Origin: Halobacterium hubeiense
Lineage (GTDB): Archaea > Halobacteriota > Halobacteria > Halobacteriales > Halobacteriaceae
Direction of reading: 5' to 3'
DNA: 64,000 bases
Assembly: GCF_001488575.1 (NCBI RefSeq)
Contig: NZ_LN831302.1
Coordinates: forward strand, 1,364,001 to 1,428,000
Shown one piece after another: positions 42,409 to 49,463 of this stretch. The notes beneath the pieces were generated by a model. It was not told where the DNA came from. It saw only the letters and a list, made by a program, of their open reading frames with translations, and made no database searches. A program made the position numbers and the translations under genes. Numbering within the stretch: the stretch's first letter is position 1; each line of letters opens with the position of its first letter.

Positions 42409-42426
42409 TTATTGAGGTTATTGAGG
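42409..42426 (+). repeat. Tandem TTATTGAGG repeat in the AT-richer segment
   Basis: Two contiguous exact 9-nt units within the least GC-rich part of the intergenic region upstream of orc1. This is a plausible part of a duplex-unwinding element. Confidence 0.5.
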
Positions 42427-42508
42427 CGCAGGGTGTGGCAGGAACTTCGGGGAGGAACGAGTGAAACAGACCGAACACGCGAAACTACCGAAACGATAGA
42501 ACCGAGGG

Positions 42509-42516
42509 TATTATAG
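42509..42516 (+). promoter_or_regulatory. TATA-like box of orc1
   Basis: The sequence tattatag lies 29-36 nt before the orc1 ATG at 42545; a short or absent leader is expected. Confidence 0.55.
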
Positions 42517-42544
42517 TGGACGGGCAGAAAGCGACTCGCAAGCG

Positions 42545-43729
42545 ATGAAGACGCCGTTCCGCGACCGCGTCGAGCTGTTCACCAACAAGGACGTCCTCAA
42601 GGACCACTACGAGCCCGAGGAAATCCTCGAACGCGACGAGGAAATCGACCAGTACGCCAACGCCCTCCAGGACGTCGTGGACGGCTGGGAGCCGGACAAC
42701 GTCTTCGTCTACGGGAAGACCGGCGTCGGGAAGACCGCGGTGACGCGGTACATGATGGACGCCCTCGAGTACGAGGCCGAGGAGCGCGAGGGCGTCGACG
42801 ACGTGGTGAGTGTCGAAGTGAACTGCCACCACCACCCGTCGTCGTACCAGGCCGCCATCGCGCTCGTGAACGAACTCCGCGCGGACACCGACCGCGACCC
42901 GCTCACGACGGGGCTATCGACCTCGGACGTCCTGAACGCGCTGTTCGACGAAATCGAGGCGCGCGAGGGCACCGTGCTCATTGTGCTGGACGAAATCGAC
43001 AACCTCGGCGACGACGACATGCTGCTCTACCAGCTCCCGCGCGCGAAGACCAACGGCAACATCTCGGACTCGCAGGTCGCGGTCGTCGGCATCTCGAACG
43101 ACTACACGTTCCGCAACGACCTCTCGCCGAAGGTCCAGGACACGCTCTGTGAGCGCGAGATCAAGTTCCCGCCGTACGACGCCAACGAACTCGTCACGAT
43201 TCTCACCGACCGAGCCGAGCGCGGCCTCCGCGGGGACGTTCTCGAAGACGGCGTTATTCCCCAATGCGCAGCCCTCGCTGCTCGCGACCGCGGGAGCGCG
43301 AGGCAGGCCATCGACCTCCTGCGGGAAGCCGTCAACGTCGCCGTCGAGGACGGCCGCGAGGTCGTCTCCGAGGAGGACGTGGACACCGCAGTCGAGCGCG
43401 TCGAGCGCGGCCGCATCAAGGACTCCATCAAGGACCTCACGACCCACGGCCAGTACGTCCTGCTCGCGGTCACGCAGATGTCAGTCAGCGGCGAGACGCC
43501 GGCTCGCGCGAAGGAACTCTACGAGGTCTACGAGGAGGTCGCCGCCGAGTACGCCGCCGAACCCCTGAGCCAGCGCAGCGTCCACGACCACCTCAACGAC
43601 CTCTCGATGCTGGGGTTCCTGCGCCAGCACGACCGCAACTACGGCCGCGGCGGCGGGCAGTTCTTCGAGTACGAGCTCGACGTCGACGCCGAGATGGTCC
43701 GCGAGGCGATGGCCGACGAAGCCGAGTAG
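42545..43729 (+). CDS. orc1: Orc1/Cdc6 family replication initiator
   Basis: A 394-aa AAA+ initiator that binds ORB elements and recruits MCM. It has Walker A YGKTGVGKT (about 58-66), Walker B VLIVLDEIDNL, sensor-1 GISNDYTFRNDL, and the arginine-rich box ARDRGSARQAIDLL. A C-terminal winged helix (about 300-390) contains SQRSVHDHLNDLSMLGFL. It closely resembles the initiator linked to the conserved chromosomal origin of halophiles rather than the divergent plasmid types. ORB-like repeats occur on both sides of the gene. Confidence 0.94.
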   Translation: MKTPFRDRVELFTNKDVLKDHYEPEEILERDEEIDQYANALQDVVDGWEPDNVFVYGKTGVGKTAVTRYMMDALEYEAEEREGVDDVVSVEVNCHHHPSSYQAAIALVNELRADTDRDPLTTGLSTSDVLNALFDEIEAREGTVLIVLDEIDNLGDDDMLLYQLPRAKTNGNISDSQVAVVGISNDYTFRNDLSPKVQDTLCEREIKFPPYDANELVTILTDRAERGLRGDVLEDGVIPQCAALAARDRGSARQAIDLLREAVNVAVEDGREVVSEEDVDTAVERVERGRIKDSIKDLTTHGQYVLLAVTQMSVSGETPARAKELYEVYEEVAAEYAAEPLSQRSVHDHLNDLSMLGFLRQHDRNYGRGGGQFFEYELDVDAEMVREAMADEAE

Positions 43730-43860
43730 CGGGTTCCGTCTTCTTCCTCCACTTCTCTCCACTTCCCATCTCCATCTCGCCTGTACTACTTATTCCACAC
43801 CACCTATTCCACCTACTCAATCGCTTTCCGCCGCATCCTCGCTGCTAGTTCTCTCTCGAA

Positions 43861-43882
43861 CATTCGAAAACCGGGGTGGGGG
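43861..43882 (+). repeat. ORB-like origin repeat 3
   Basis: Reads CATTCGAAAACCGGGGTGGG and two more G. Same core and G-string as repeats 2 and 4. Confidence 0.7.
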
Positions 43883-43933
43883 AGACTCTCATCCCCTCGC
43901 TCTCGACGCTCCCCACTAGCTTCGCGCTGACTT

Positions 43934-43956
43934 CACTTGCAAAACGGGGTGGGGGC
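43934..43956 (+). repeat. ORB-like origin repeat 4
   Basis: Begins CACTTGCAAAACGGGGTGGG, identical over 20 nt to repeat 2 on the opposite strand. Confidence 0.75.
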
Positions 43957-43989
43957 CCTCGCCCGAAGACCCTCGTCGCTCTCGAACAA

Positions 43990-44006
43990 CACTTGCAAAC
44001 GGGGGT
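43990..44006 (+). repeat. ORB-like origin repeat 5
   Basis: Reads CACTTGCAAACGGGGGT, one A shorter in the A-run; the G-string then turns into CCCC. Confidence 0.65.
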
Positions 44007-44030
44007 CCCCGGGGACGAGTCCCGAGAATC

Positions 44031-44795
44031 TCACTCCCGGACGAGCACGCGCTCGCCGTCCTCCTCCTCGACGCGGAGGCCGAGGTCTTCGACGTACGCG
44101 GTCGTGAACGCGGGGACGACGCGGCCCGCGGCGCGGCGCGCGCGCAGTTCCGTGACCAGCGAGACGAGGTCGTCGCCGGTGCAGACGCGCGTCTGCTCGT
44201 GGAGGAAGTCGATGTCGTGGCCGGCGTCCACCGCGCGCGCGGTCACGTTCTCGATTTCTGGTGCGTCCCACGCGCCCTCGAAGTCGATGGGCTCGCGGAA
44301 GCCAGCGAAATAGAGGCTGCCGCCCCGAGAGGGGCCGACGACGACGGGGTTCCGACGGAGCTTCAGCGCCGCGCTGTCGACGTGCTTGCGCGCGACCAGC
44401 GGCGCGTCGGGTTCGAGGACGGCGACCGACGCTACGTCCTCGGCGTCCAGCAGGTGCGTGACCGTGTTCCCGACGCGGGCGTGCTTCGACGACCCGACCT
44501 GCACTTCGACGCGCGCGTCCGCCGCTTCATCCTCGTCGAGCACGTCCTCGACGAAGTCGCGGACTTCCCGCTCGGCGTCCGCCCCCTCGGGGACGTGTTC
44601 GTCGGGGAGCAGGTCGTCCGGCCGGTAGTTCACGAGGAGGTCGCCGCCGCTGTCGGTCACCGCGCGGAACGCGTCGGCGGCCATCGCCTCGTACAGCGAG
44701 ACGGCTTCGCGCTCGGAGAGCGGCGACGTGGCTGCCAGTTCCGGGAGTACGAGTCCTTCCCGCGGCGGGTCGACGGGGACGGCGACGACAGTCAT
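44031..44795 (-). CDS. Conserved origin-adjacent protein, nucleotidyl/glycosyltransferase-like
   Basis: A 254-aa protein beginning TVVAVPVDPPREGLVLPEL. It contains LLVNYRPDDLL, a central VASVAVLEPDAPLVARKHVD segment and the VVGPSRGGSLYFAGF motif. This layout recalls TIGR04282/DUF2064-type GT-A-fold transferases (a strand ending near a DA/DP pair, then G(P/S)xRGG), but no metal-binding DxD is clear. Its position beside the orc1 origin appears conserved in halophiles. The activity is unproven. Confidence 0.65.
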   Translation of the reverse strand: MTVVAVPVDPPREGLVLPELAATSPLSEREAVSLYEAMAADAFRAVTDSGGDLLVNYRPDDLLPDEHVPEGADAEREVRDFVEDVLDEDEAADARVEVQVGSSKHARVGNTVTHLLDAEDVASVAVLEPDAPLVARKHVDSAALKLRRNPVVVGPSRGGSLYFAGFREPIDFEGAWDAPEIENVTARAVDAGHDIDFLHEQTRVCTGDDLVSLVTELRARRAAGRVVPAFTTAYVEDLGLRVEEEDGERVLVRE

Positions 44796-44883
44796 ACGTG
44801 GTCCTCGGTTCGGGGGACGCTTGAACGCCGCGGTACGCCGGCCTCGTTCGCGCCGCCGACTAGCCGACGCGGGGCGCGCTCCG

Positions 44884-45516
44884 TCACCGCCCGCGTCGCC
44901 CCTTCGTCTGCCGGTAGTCGGTGTCGAGCAGGTCGAGGAAGAACTCGACGTACTCCTCGCGCTGGGCGTCGGTCTGGTCCGCGGGGTGAATCATCGGCGC
45001 GAGCTCGAACCCGCGCCCGCGAATCGTCGTCGCGTGGCACTCCTCGACGTCGAGGTCGTCGGCGGGCGTGGTGGTGTACTCTTTCCCGAGTTCCGTCAGC
45101 GCGCGCTGGCCGACCGGCACGAGCACCTCCGGATTGATGATGCGGATGTCGGCGTTCAGGTACGGCTCGCAGGTCGCGACCTCCTCGTCGCTGGGCTCGC
45201 GGGCGGGATGACGACAGCGCGTCAGGTACGTCAGGTAGGCGTTGTCCAGTTCGGGCTCGTCGCTGGACGGCAGCGAGTAGTTCAGGCCGACGCTCCCGAG
45301 GACGTGCTGGAAGCGCTCGCCCGCCTCGTCGCCCGTGAACGGGACGCCGGTCTGCTCGGCGCCCTCACTGGGGGCTTCGCCGACGAACACGAAGTCCGCG
45401 CCGACGTCGCCGTAGCCGTGGACGACGCGCTCGCGGACGTCGCAGAGCCCGGGACAGTTCCGGCAGTCCTCGTCCATCCCGTAGGGGTTCTGCGGGCCGT
45501 CCTGGTGGGCGTCCAT
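44884..45516 (-). CDS. udg: Uracil-DNA glycosylase, Fe-S (family 4/5) type
   Basis: A 210-aa DNA-repair enzyme that removes uracil from DNA. CRNCPGLC (C18, C21, C25) and later Cys (TRCRHP, ATCEPYL) provide the [4Fe-4S] ligands. FVGEAPSEGAEQTGVPFTG is the family's active-site motif. IHPADQ, where HPA replaces the usual HPS of the DNA-binding loop, lies near the end. The ATG at 45516 (MDAHQDGPQNPYG) is preferred over longer frames. It is upstream of the transferase-like gene on the same strand, so origin, initiator and repair genes are clustered. Confidence 0.9.
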   Translation of the reverse strand: MDAHQDGPQNPYGMDEDCRNCPGLCDVRERVVHGYGDVGADFVFVGEAPSEGAEQTGVPFTGDEAGERFQHVLGSVGLNYSLPSSDEPELDNAYLTYLTRCRHPAREPSDEEVATCEPYLNADIRIINPEVLVPVGQRALTELGKEYTTTPADDLDVEECHATTIRGRGFELAPMIHPADQTDAQREEYVEFFLDLLDTDYRQTKGRRGR

Positions 45517-45577
45517 CTGGTCGGGAGTGAGGCCCGCGCGCAAAAAGCCGCTTCGCTCGGCCGCGACGCCAGCGCGC

Positions 45578-45922
45578 TCACTTCCGCGTTCGGTCGTCGC
45601 GAGGCGGGTCGTCGCGGAGCGCGTGGAGGTGTTCGTCGCAGACGGTGGCGGTGGCCTCCGTGACCTCGTAGGCGACGGTGGAGACGAGCGCGGCGTCGTC
45701 GCGCCGGCAGTCGGGCACCCACTGCGGGAGCGCGTAGAAGCCGTCCCGGTCGCAGAACGCGCAGCCGTCGACGCCCCGCCAGCGGCCGCGTTCAAGGCTG
45801 CGGCCGAACTCCGCGCGCTCGCAGTTCACGCAGAGCGCGCCGACGCGGACGCCGCCGACGGTGTCGACGACCGCGCGGTTGTAGCCCGCGGGTTCGCCGC
45901 ACGCGATGCACCGTTGGCCCAT
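45578..45922 (-). CDS. Cys-rich zinc-binding protein
   Basis: A 114-aa protein with four Cys pairs or Cys/His pairs: CIACG (about 5-9), CVNCE (31-35), CAFCD (54-58) and CDEH (96-99). Two zinc sites are likely, in the manner of a treble-clef or ribbon pair. No family recognised. It is upstream of the uracil-DNA glycosylase on the same strand with a 61-nt gap, so a shared transcript is possible. Confidence 0.75.
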   Translation of the reverse strand: MGQRCIACGEPAGYNRAVVDTVGGVRVGALCVNCERAEFGRSLERGRWRGVDGCAFCDRDGFYALPQWVPDCRRDDAALVSTVAYEVTEATATVCDEHLHALRDDPPRDDRTRK

Positions 45923-46045
45923 CGCCGTGAGGACGCGCGGCCGCCGGCATAAGCCTGACTAAGAGGCCTATAGACCACTCTGTTCGGCGCTGCCGTCGGT
46001 GAGTTTCGACCACCCGGAAAACGGACCACCGAGTCGGTCGCCGAG

Positions 46046-47197
46046 CTACTCGTTGCGCGGGCTGCTCGGGTGGTAGTCGGTGTCGTACTCGCCGGGCTGG
46101 CCGTCCAGCCGGTCGGGGTTGACGCGGCCGCCCAGCAGCATGAAGTCCAGCATCGTCACGTTCAGCATCGCTTCGACGACCGGGACGCCGCGCGGCGGCA
46201 GCACGGGGTCGTGGCGGCCGACGACCTGAATCTCCTTCTGCTCGCCGGTCTCCCAGTCCACCGTCTGCTGTTTCTTCGGAATCGACGTGGGCGCGTGCAG
46301 GGTGACTTCGCCGTAAATCGGCTCGCCGGTCGTAATCCCGCCCTGCAGGCCGCCGTGGTCGTTCTCGACGGGCACGGGGTCACCATCGTCTCCGAATTCC
46401 CAGTCGTCATTGTGCTCCTTCCCGGGAATCGTCCGCGCGTCGCGGCCGCGTCCGAACTCGAAAGCCGTGCTCGCGGGCACCGACATCATCGCCTGCCCGA
46501 GTCGGGCCTCCACGGAGTCGAAGCGCGGCGCGCCGAGTCCGCGCGGCACGCCCCGGATCTCGAAGTAGATGGAGCCGCCGATGGAGTCGCCGCGCTCCTG
46601 GTAGTCCTCGATGAGCTCCTGCATCTCCTCGGCGGTCTCGGGGTGCGCACAGCGCACGTCGTTGTCCTCGGTGTGTTCGAGCATCTCCTCGAAGGAGACC
46701 TCGGGCGCCTCCACGTCGCCAATCTGGTTGACGTGGGCTTTCACCTGCACGCCCTCGTGCTCCAGCACTTCCTTGGCAATCGCCCCCGCCGCCACCCAGT
46801 TGACGGTCTCGCGGGCCGACGAGCGCCCGCCACCGCCCCAGTTGCGTGTGCCGAACTTCGCGGAGTACGTGAAGTCGCCGTGGGACGGCCGGGGCGCGGT
46901 GACGAACGGCTCGTACTTCCCGGACTCGGCGTCCTTGTTCTGGATGGTCATGCCGATGGGCGTGCCCGTCGTGTAGCCGTCCTGCACGCCGGAGTTGATT
47001 GTCACCTCGTCGGGCTCCCCCCGCGAGGTCGTAATCATCGACTGGCCGGGCTTGCGGCGGTCGAGCTCGCGCTGAATCGTCTCCTCGTCGAGTTCGAGGC
47101 CCGCCGGACAGCCCGAGACCACGACGCCCATGCCGGGGCCGTGGCTCTCGCCGTACGTCGTCACCTGGAACAGTCGCCCGAACCGATTGCCGTTCAT
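46046..47197 (-). CDS. aroC: Chorismate synthase
   Basis: A 383-aa enzyme catalysing the last common step of aromatic synthesis (EPSP to chorismate, with reduced FMN). It has YGESHGPGMGVVV near the N-terminus, GGGGRSSARETVNWVAAG, and DHGGLQGGITTGEPI, the three family signatures. The ATG at 47197 gives MNGNRFGRLFQVTTYGE. aroA and tyrA follow within 12 kb, though not in the same operon. Confidence 0.96.
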   Translation of the reverse strand: MNGNRFGRLFQVTTYGESHGPGMGVVVSGCPAGLELDEETIQRELDRRKPGQSMITTSRGEPDEVTINSGVQDGYTTGTPIGMTIQNKDAESGKYEPFVTAPRPSHGDFTYSAKFGTRNWGGGGRSSARETVNWVAAGAIAKEVLEHEGVQVKAHVNQIGDVEAPEVSFEEMLEHTEDNDVRCAHPETAEEMQELIEDYQERGDSIGGSIYFEIRGVPRGLGAPRFDSVEARLGQAMMSVPASTAFEFGRGRDARTIPGKEHNDDWEFGDDGDPVPVENDHGGLQGGITTGEPIYGEVTLHAPTSIPKKQQTVDWETGEQKEIQVVGRHDPVLPPRGVPVVEAMLNVTMLDFMLLGGRVNPDRLDGQPGEYDTDYHPSSPRNE

Positions 47198-47278
47198 TAC
47201 CGGAGCATACGTCCCGAGGGGCTTATGGCTTGCAGTCCGCGCAACCGCTCCCGCCCCGACTGCCCCGCACCGAACATG

Positions 47279-47290
47279 CGAACGGATTCG
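47279..47290. promoter_or_regulatory. CGAA-N4-TTCG palindrome (NarO-like) before the DtxR-like operon
   Basis: CGAACGGATTCG ends 39 nt before the ATG at 47330. An additional CGAACATG sits just upstream (47271-47278), which could be a second half-site. Confidence 0.55.
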
Positions 47291-47329
47291 GGAGTCGGCT
47301 TTCCCGCGTGGGCGTGCTACCAGTTCACA

Positions 47330-47812
47330 ATGGCTGCCACGACGCCGACAGCGACGCGGTGTGGGTGTGCGCGACCGCGCGACTGCGTGGACCGCCGCAC
47401 CGGCAGGTACCTCACGGCGGTCTACTGGCTCGCGGCGGGCGAGGACCGCTCGCGGGTCAGCACGGGCGCGGTCAGCGACCGCCTCGGCGTGACGCCGGCG
47501 ACGGTCACCGAGACGTTCGCCGAACTCGCCGCAGCTGACCTCCTCGACTACGAGAAGCACGCCGGCGTGCGGTTGACCGAGCGCGGGCGGGCGGTCGCCG
47601 GCGAGCTCGCGTACCGCCAGTGCGTCGTCCGCACGTTCTTCGCGGCGGAACTGGGCGTCGAGTTCGGCGCCGACGAGGGCTACCAGTTCGGCTACGTGCT
47701 CCCGGAGAGCGGCGTCGAGAACCTACGTACTCGCATCGACCACGCGCCCGGGGACTGCTGTACCGAGCGCGCAGCCGACGCCGACTGCCTCTGCGAGGCG
47801 CGCGCGAACTGA
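47330..47812 (+). CDS. DtxR/MarR-like regulator with two cysteine clusters
   Basis: A 160-aa protein. The winged helix (about 25-95) has VSTGAVSDRLGVTPATVTET as helix-turn-helix, close to DtxR/MntR. The following dimerisation helix keeps the DtxR shape, but the metal-binding ExxxEH is replaced by DEGYQFGYVLPES. Instead there are eight cysteines: C11, C13, C19 at the N-terminus, C98 in the helix, and C143, C144, C153, C155 at the C-terminus. An Fe-S cluster or redox-active thiols are plausible. It is coupled (TGATG) to a Moco-binding protein. Confidence 0.8.
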   Translation: MAATTPTATRCGCARPRDCVDRRTGRYLTAVYWLAAGEDRSRVSTGAVSDRLGVTPATVTETFAELAAADLLDYEKHAGVRLTERGRAVAGELAYRQCVVRTFFAAELGVEFGADEGYQFGYVLPESGVENLRTRIDHAPGDCCTERAADADCLCEARAN

Positions 47813-48309
47813 TGTCGGGCCTCGAAGTCCACGACGTTCCGGACGGCGTCGATCCCGACGCGTGGCACCTCGACGTGACCGGCGCCGTCGCGAGCGAGCT
47901 AACGTTCGACCGCGAGGACCTCCGCGCCCTCCCCGTAGAGACGTTCACGGCGGACTTCACGTGCGTCGAGGGGTGGGTCGCCGAGGACCTCTCGTGGCGG
48001 GGCGTCCGCGTCGGCGACGTGCTCGACCGCGCGGCCCCCACGGCGGCGGCCAGCCACGCGCTCGTGCACGCGATGGACGGCGAGTACGCCTGCTCGTTCC
48101 CCCTCAACGACCTCGCGGACGCCGTGCTCGCGCTGGAACTCGACGGCGCCGCGCTCCCGGTCGAACACGGCGGCCCCGCGCGCCTCGTCCCGACCGGCGA
48201 GGCGGACTGCTGGGAGAGCGTGAAGTGGGTCGCGGAGCTGACCGTCACCGAGTCCGCGCCCGAGGACGCCGACACCGCCGAGTCCATCGCGCTGTCGCGA
48301 GTCGGGTAG
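47812..48309 (+). CDS. Molybdopterin-binding domain protein (sulfite-oxidase fold)
   Basis: A 165-aa single Moco-binding domain. FTCVEGW holds the invariant Cys (C51) that ligates Mo in sulfite-oxidase/YedY-like enzymes. GVRVGDVLDRAAP and GGPARLVPTG complete the fold. There is no Tat signal, heme domain or dimerisation domain, so it is a minimal, probably cytoplasmic member. Its ATG overlaps the regulator's stop codon, tying the two together. The substrate is unknown. Confidence 0.85.
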   Translation: MSGLEVHDVPDGVDPDAWHLDVTGAVASELTFDREDLRALPVETFTADFTCVEGWVAEDLSWRGVRVGDVLDRAAPTAAASHALVHAMDGEYACSFPLNDLADAVLALELDGAALPVEHGGPARLVPTGEADCWESVKWVAELTVTESAPEDADTAESIALSRVG

Positions 48310-48319
48310 CCCGCGACCG

Positions 48320-48331
48320 CGAACATATTCG
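48320..48331. promoter_or_regulatory. CGAA-N4-TTCG palindrome (NarO-like) before the four-repeat DUF2249 gene
   Basis: CGAACATATTCG ends 38 nt before the ATG at 48370 and matches the Haloferax NarO-type sequence CGAACATGTTCG at 11 of 12 positions (one central base differs). It lies inside a larger dyad, CCCGCGACCG (48310-48319) and CGGTCGCGGG (48345-48354). Confidence 0.65.
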
Positions 48332-48369
48332 ACTCTGTTGCTATTCGGTCGCGGGCGTTGTGTCCGCGT

Positions 48370-49431
48370 ATGCACTCGACTGTCGACGTCACCGACACCG
48401 ACCGCGAACAGCGCCGCGACCGCGTCTTCGACCGCCTCGACGACGCCGAGGTGGGGGAGACGGTCGCCGTCACCGCCGACCGCGACGTCCACCCGACGCT
48501 CTCCCAGTACGCCATCGCGCGGGACGCCGCGCTCGACCGCTCCTACGAGCAGACGGGGCCGGAGTGGGAGGTCCACGTCACGAAGCGACCGCCCGAGGAA
48601 GCCGACGACCCCTACGCGTTCGACGTGCGGAACCTCCCGCCGGCGCGCCGCCACGCCGTCCTCACGGACACGTTCGACCTGCTCGAACCCGGCGAGTCGT
48701 TCGTGCTCGTCAACGACCACGACCCCGAGCCGCTCTACCACGAGCTCTCCTCGACGCACGGCGACGTGGTCGGGTGGTCCTACGAGCAGGAGTCCGCGGG
48801 CGAGTGGCGCGTCGAAATCTCGAAGACCGGCGAGCCGGCGGCCGACGACGACGGCGCGACCGCGACGTTCGACGTCCGCGAGATTCCCAAGCCCGACCGC
48901 CACCCCACGATTCACCACCGCTTCGCGAACCTCGACGCCGGGGACTCCCTCGACGTCATCGCGCCCCACGAGCCGAACCCGCTGCGCCGGGAGTTCCGCC
49001 AGCAGTACGGCGACGGCTTCGAGTGGGAGGTCCGCGAGCGCGACCCCGGCGAGGTCCGCGTCCGCATCACGAAGACCGACGCGGACGGGGACCGGAGCGA
49101 ACCGGACGACGCGAACGCGGACGAAAACGCCGACGCCGACACCGAGGACTTGACCGTCGTGCAGGAGTTGGACGTCCGCGACCGCCCGCCCGCCCAGCGC
49201 CACGAAGCCATCTTCGACGCGTACGCCGACCTCGACGCCGGCGAGGCGTTCGTGCTCGTCAACGACCACGACCCGAAGCCGCTGTACCACCAGTTCGAGG
49301 CCGAAGCCGGCCCCGAGTTCCGCTGGGAGTACCGCGCCCGCGACCCCGGCGAGTTCCGCGTGCTTGTCGGGCGCGCCGACGCCGCGGACCCCCAGTCGAG
49401 CCCGCCCGAGGACGTGGAAGCGCCGTTCTGA
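48370..49431 (+). CDS. Four-repeat DUF2249 protein
   Basis: A 353-aa protein made of four DUF2249 units (about 1-75 degenerate, 85-155, 165-235, 260-335) joined by acidic linkers. Repeats 2 and 4 keep FVLVNDHDPxPLYH. Repeat 3 has DVIAPHEPNPLRR, so the His-Pro pair is retained. Repeat 1 has lost the NDH motif. It is the large sibling of the single-domain protein at 37718, and a NarO-like palindrome precedes both. The proposed low-oxygen role rests on the shared site and on known DUF2249 gene contexts. Confidence 0.85.
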   Translation: MHSTVDVTDTDREQRRDRVFDRLDDAEVGETVAVTADRDVHPTLSQYAIARDAALDRSYEQTGPEWEVHVTKRPPEEADDPYAFDVRNLPPARRHAVLTDTFDLLEPGESFVLVNDHDPEPLYHELSSTHGDVVGWSYEQESAGEWRVEISKTGEPAADDDGATATFDVREIPKPDRHPTIHHRFANLDAGDSLDVIAPHEPNPLRREFRQQYGDGFEWEVRERDPGEVRVRITKTDADGDRSEPDDANADENADADTEDLTVVQELDVRDRPPAQRHEAIFDAYADLDAGEAFVLVNDHDPKPLYHQFEAEAGPEFRWEYRARDPGEFRVLVGRADAADPQSSPPEDVEAPF

Positions 49432-49463
49432 GCGCGGTTCGACCCCGTCGCCGCTACCGCTCG

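Larger units (their letters stand above)
42149..42544. other. Candidate replication origin region, left part
   Basis: About 395 nt without genes between tRNA-Ser and orc1. It holds two inverted ORB-like repeats (42208-42231, 42295-42314), the palindrome TTCTCGCGAGAA (42315-42326), an AT-richer segment about 42361-42426 with two tandem TTATTGAGG units, and the orc1 TATA-like box. In haloarchaea, origins are AT-rich segments next to orc/cdc6 genes with flanking ORBs. Confidence 0.65.
43730..44030. other. Candidate origin region, right part (three ORB-like repeats)
   Basis: 300 nt without genes. The first 120 nt (43738-43857) are strongly pyrimidine-rich and may terminate orc1 transcription. 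The rest carries three plus-strand ORB-like repeats at 43861, 43934 and 43990. Confidence 0.65.
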
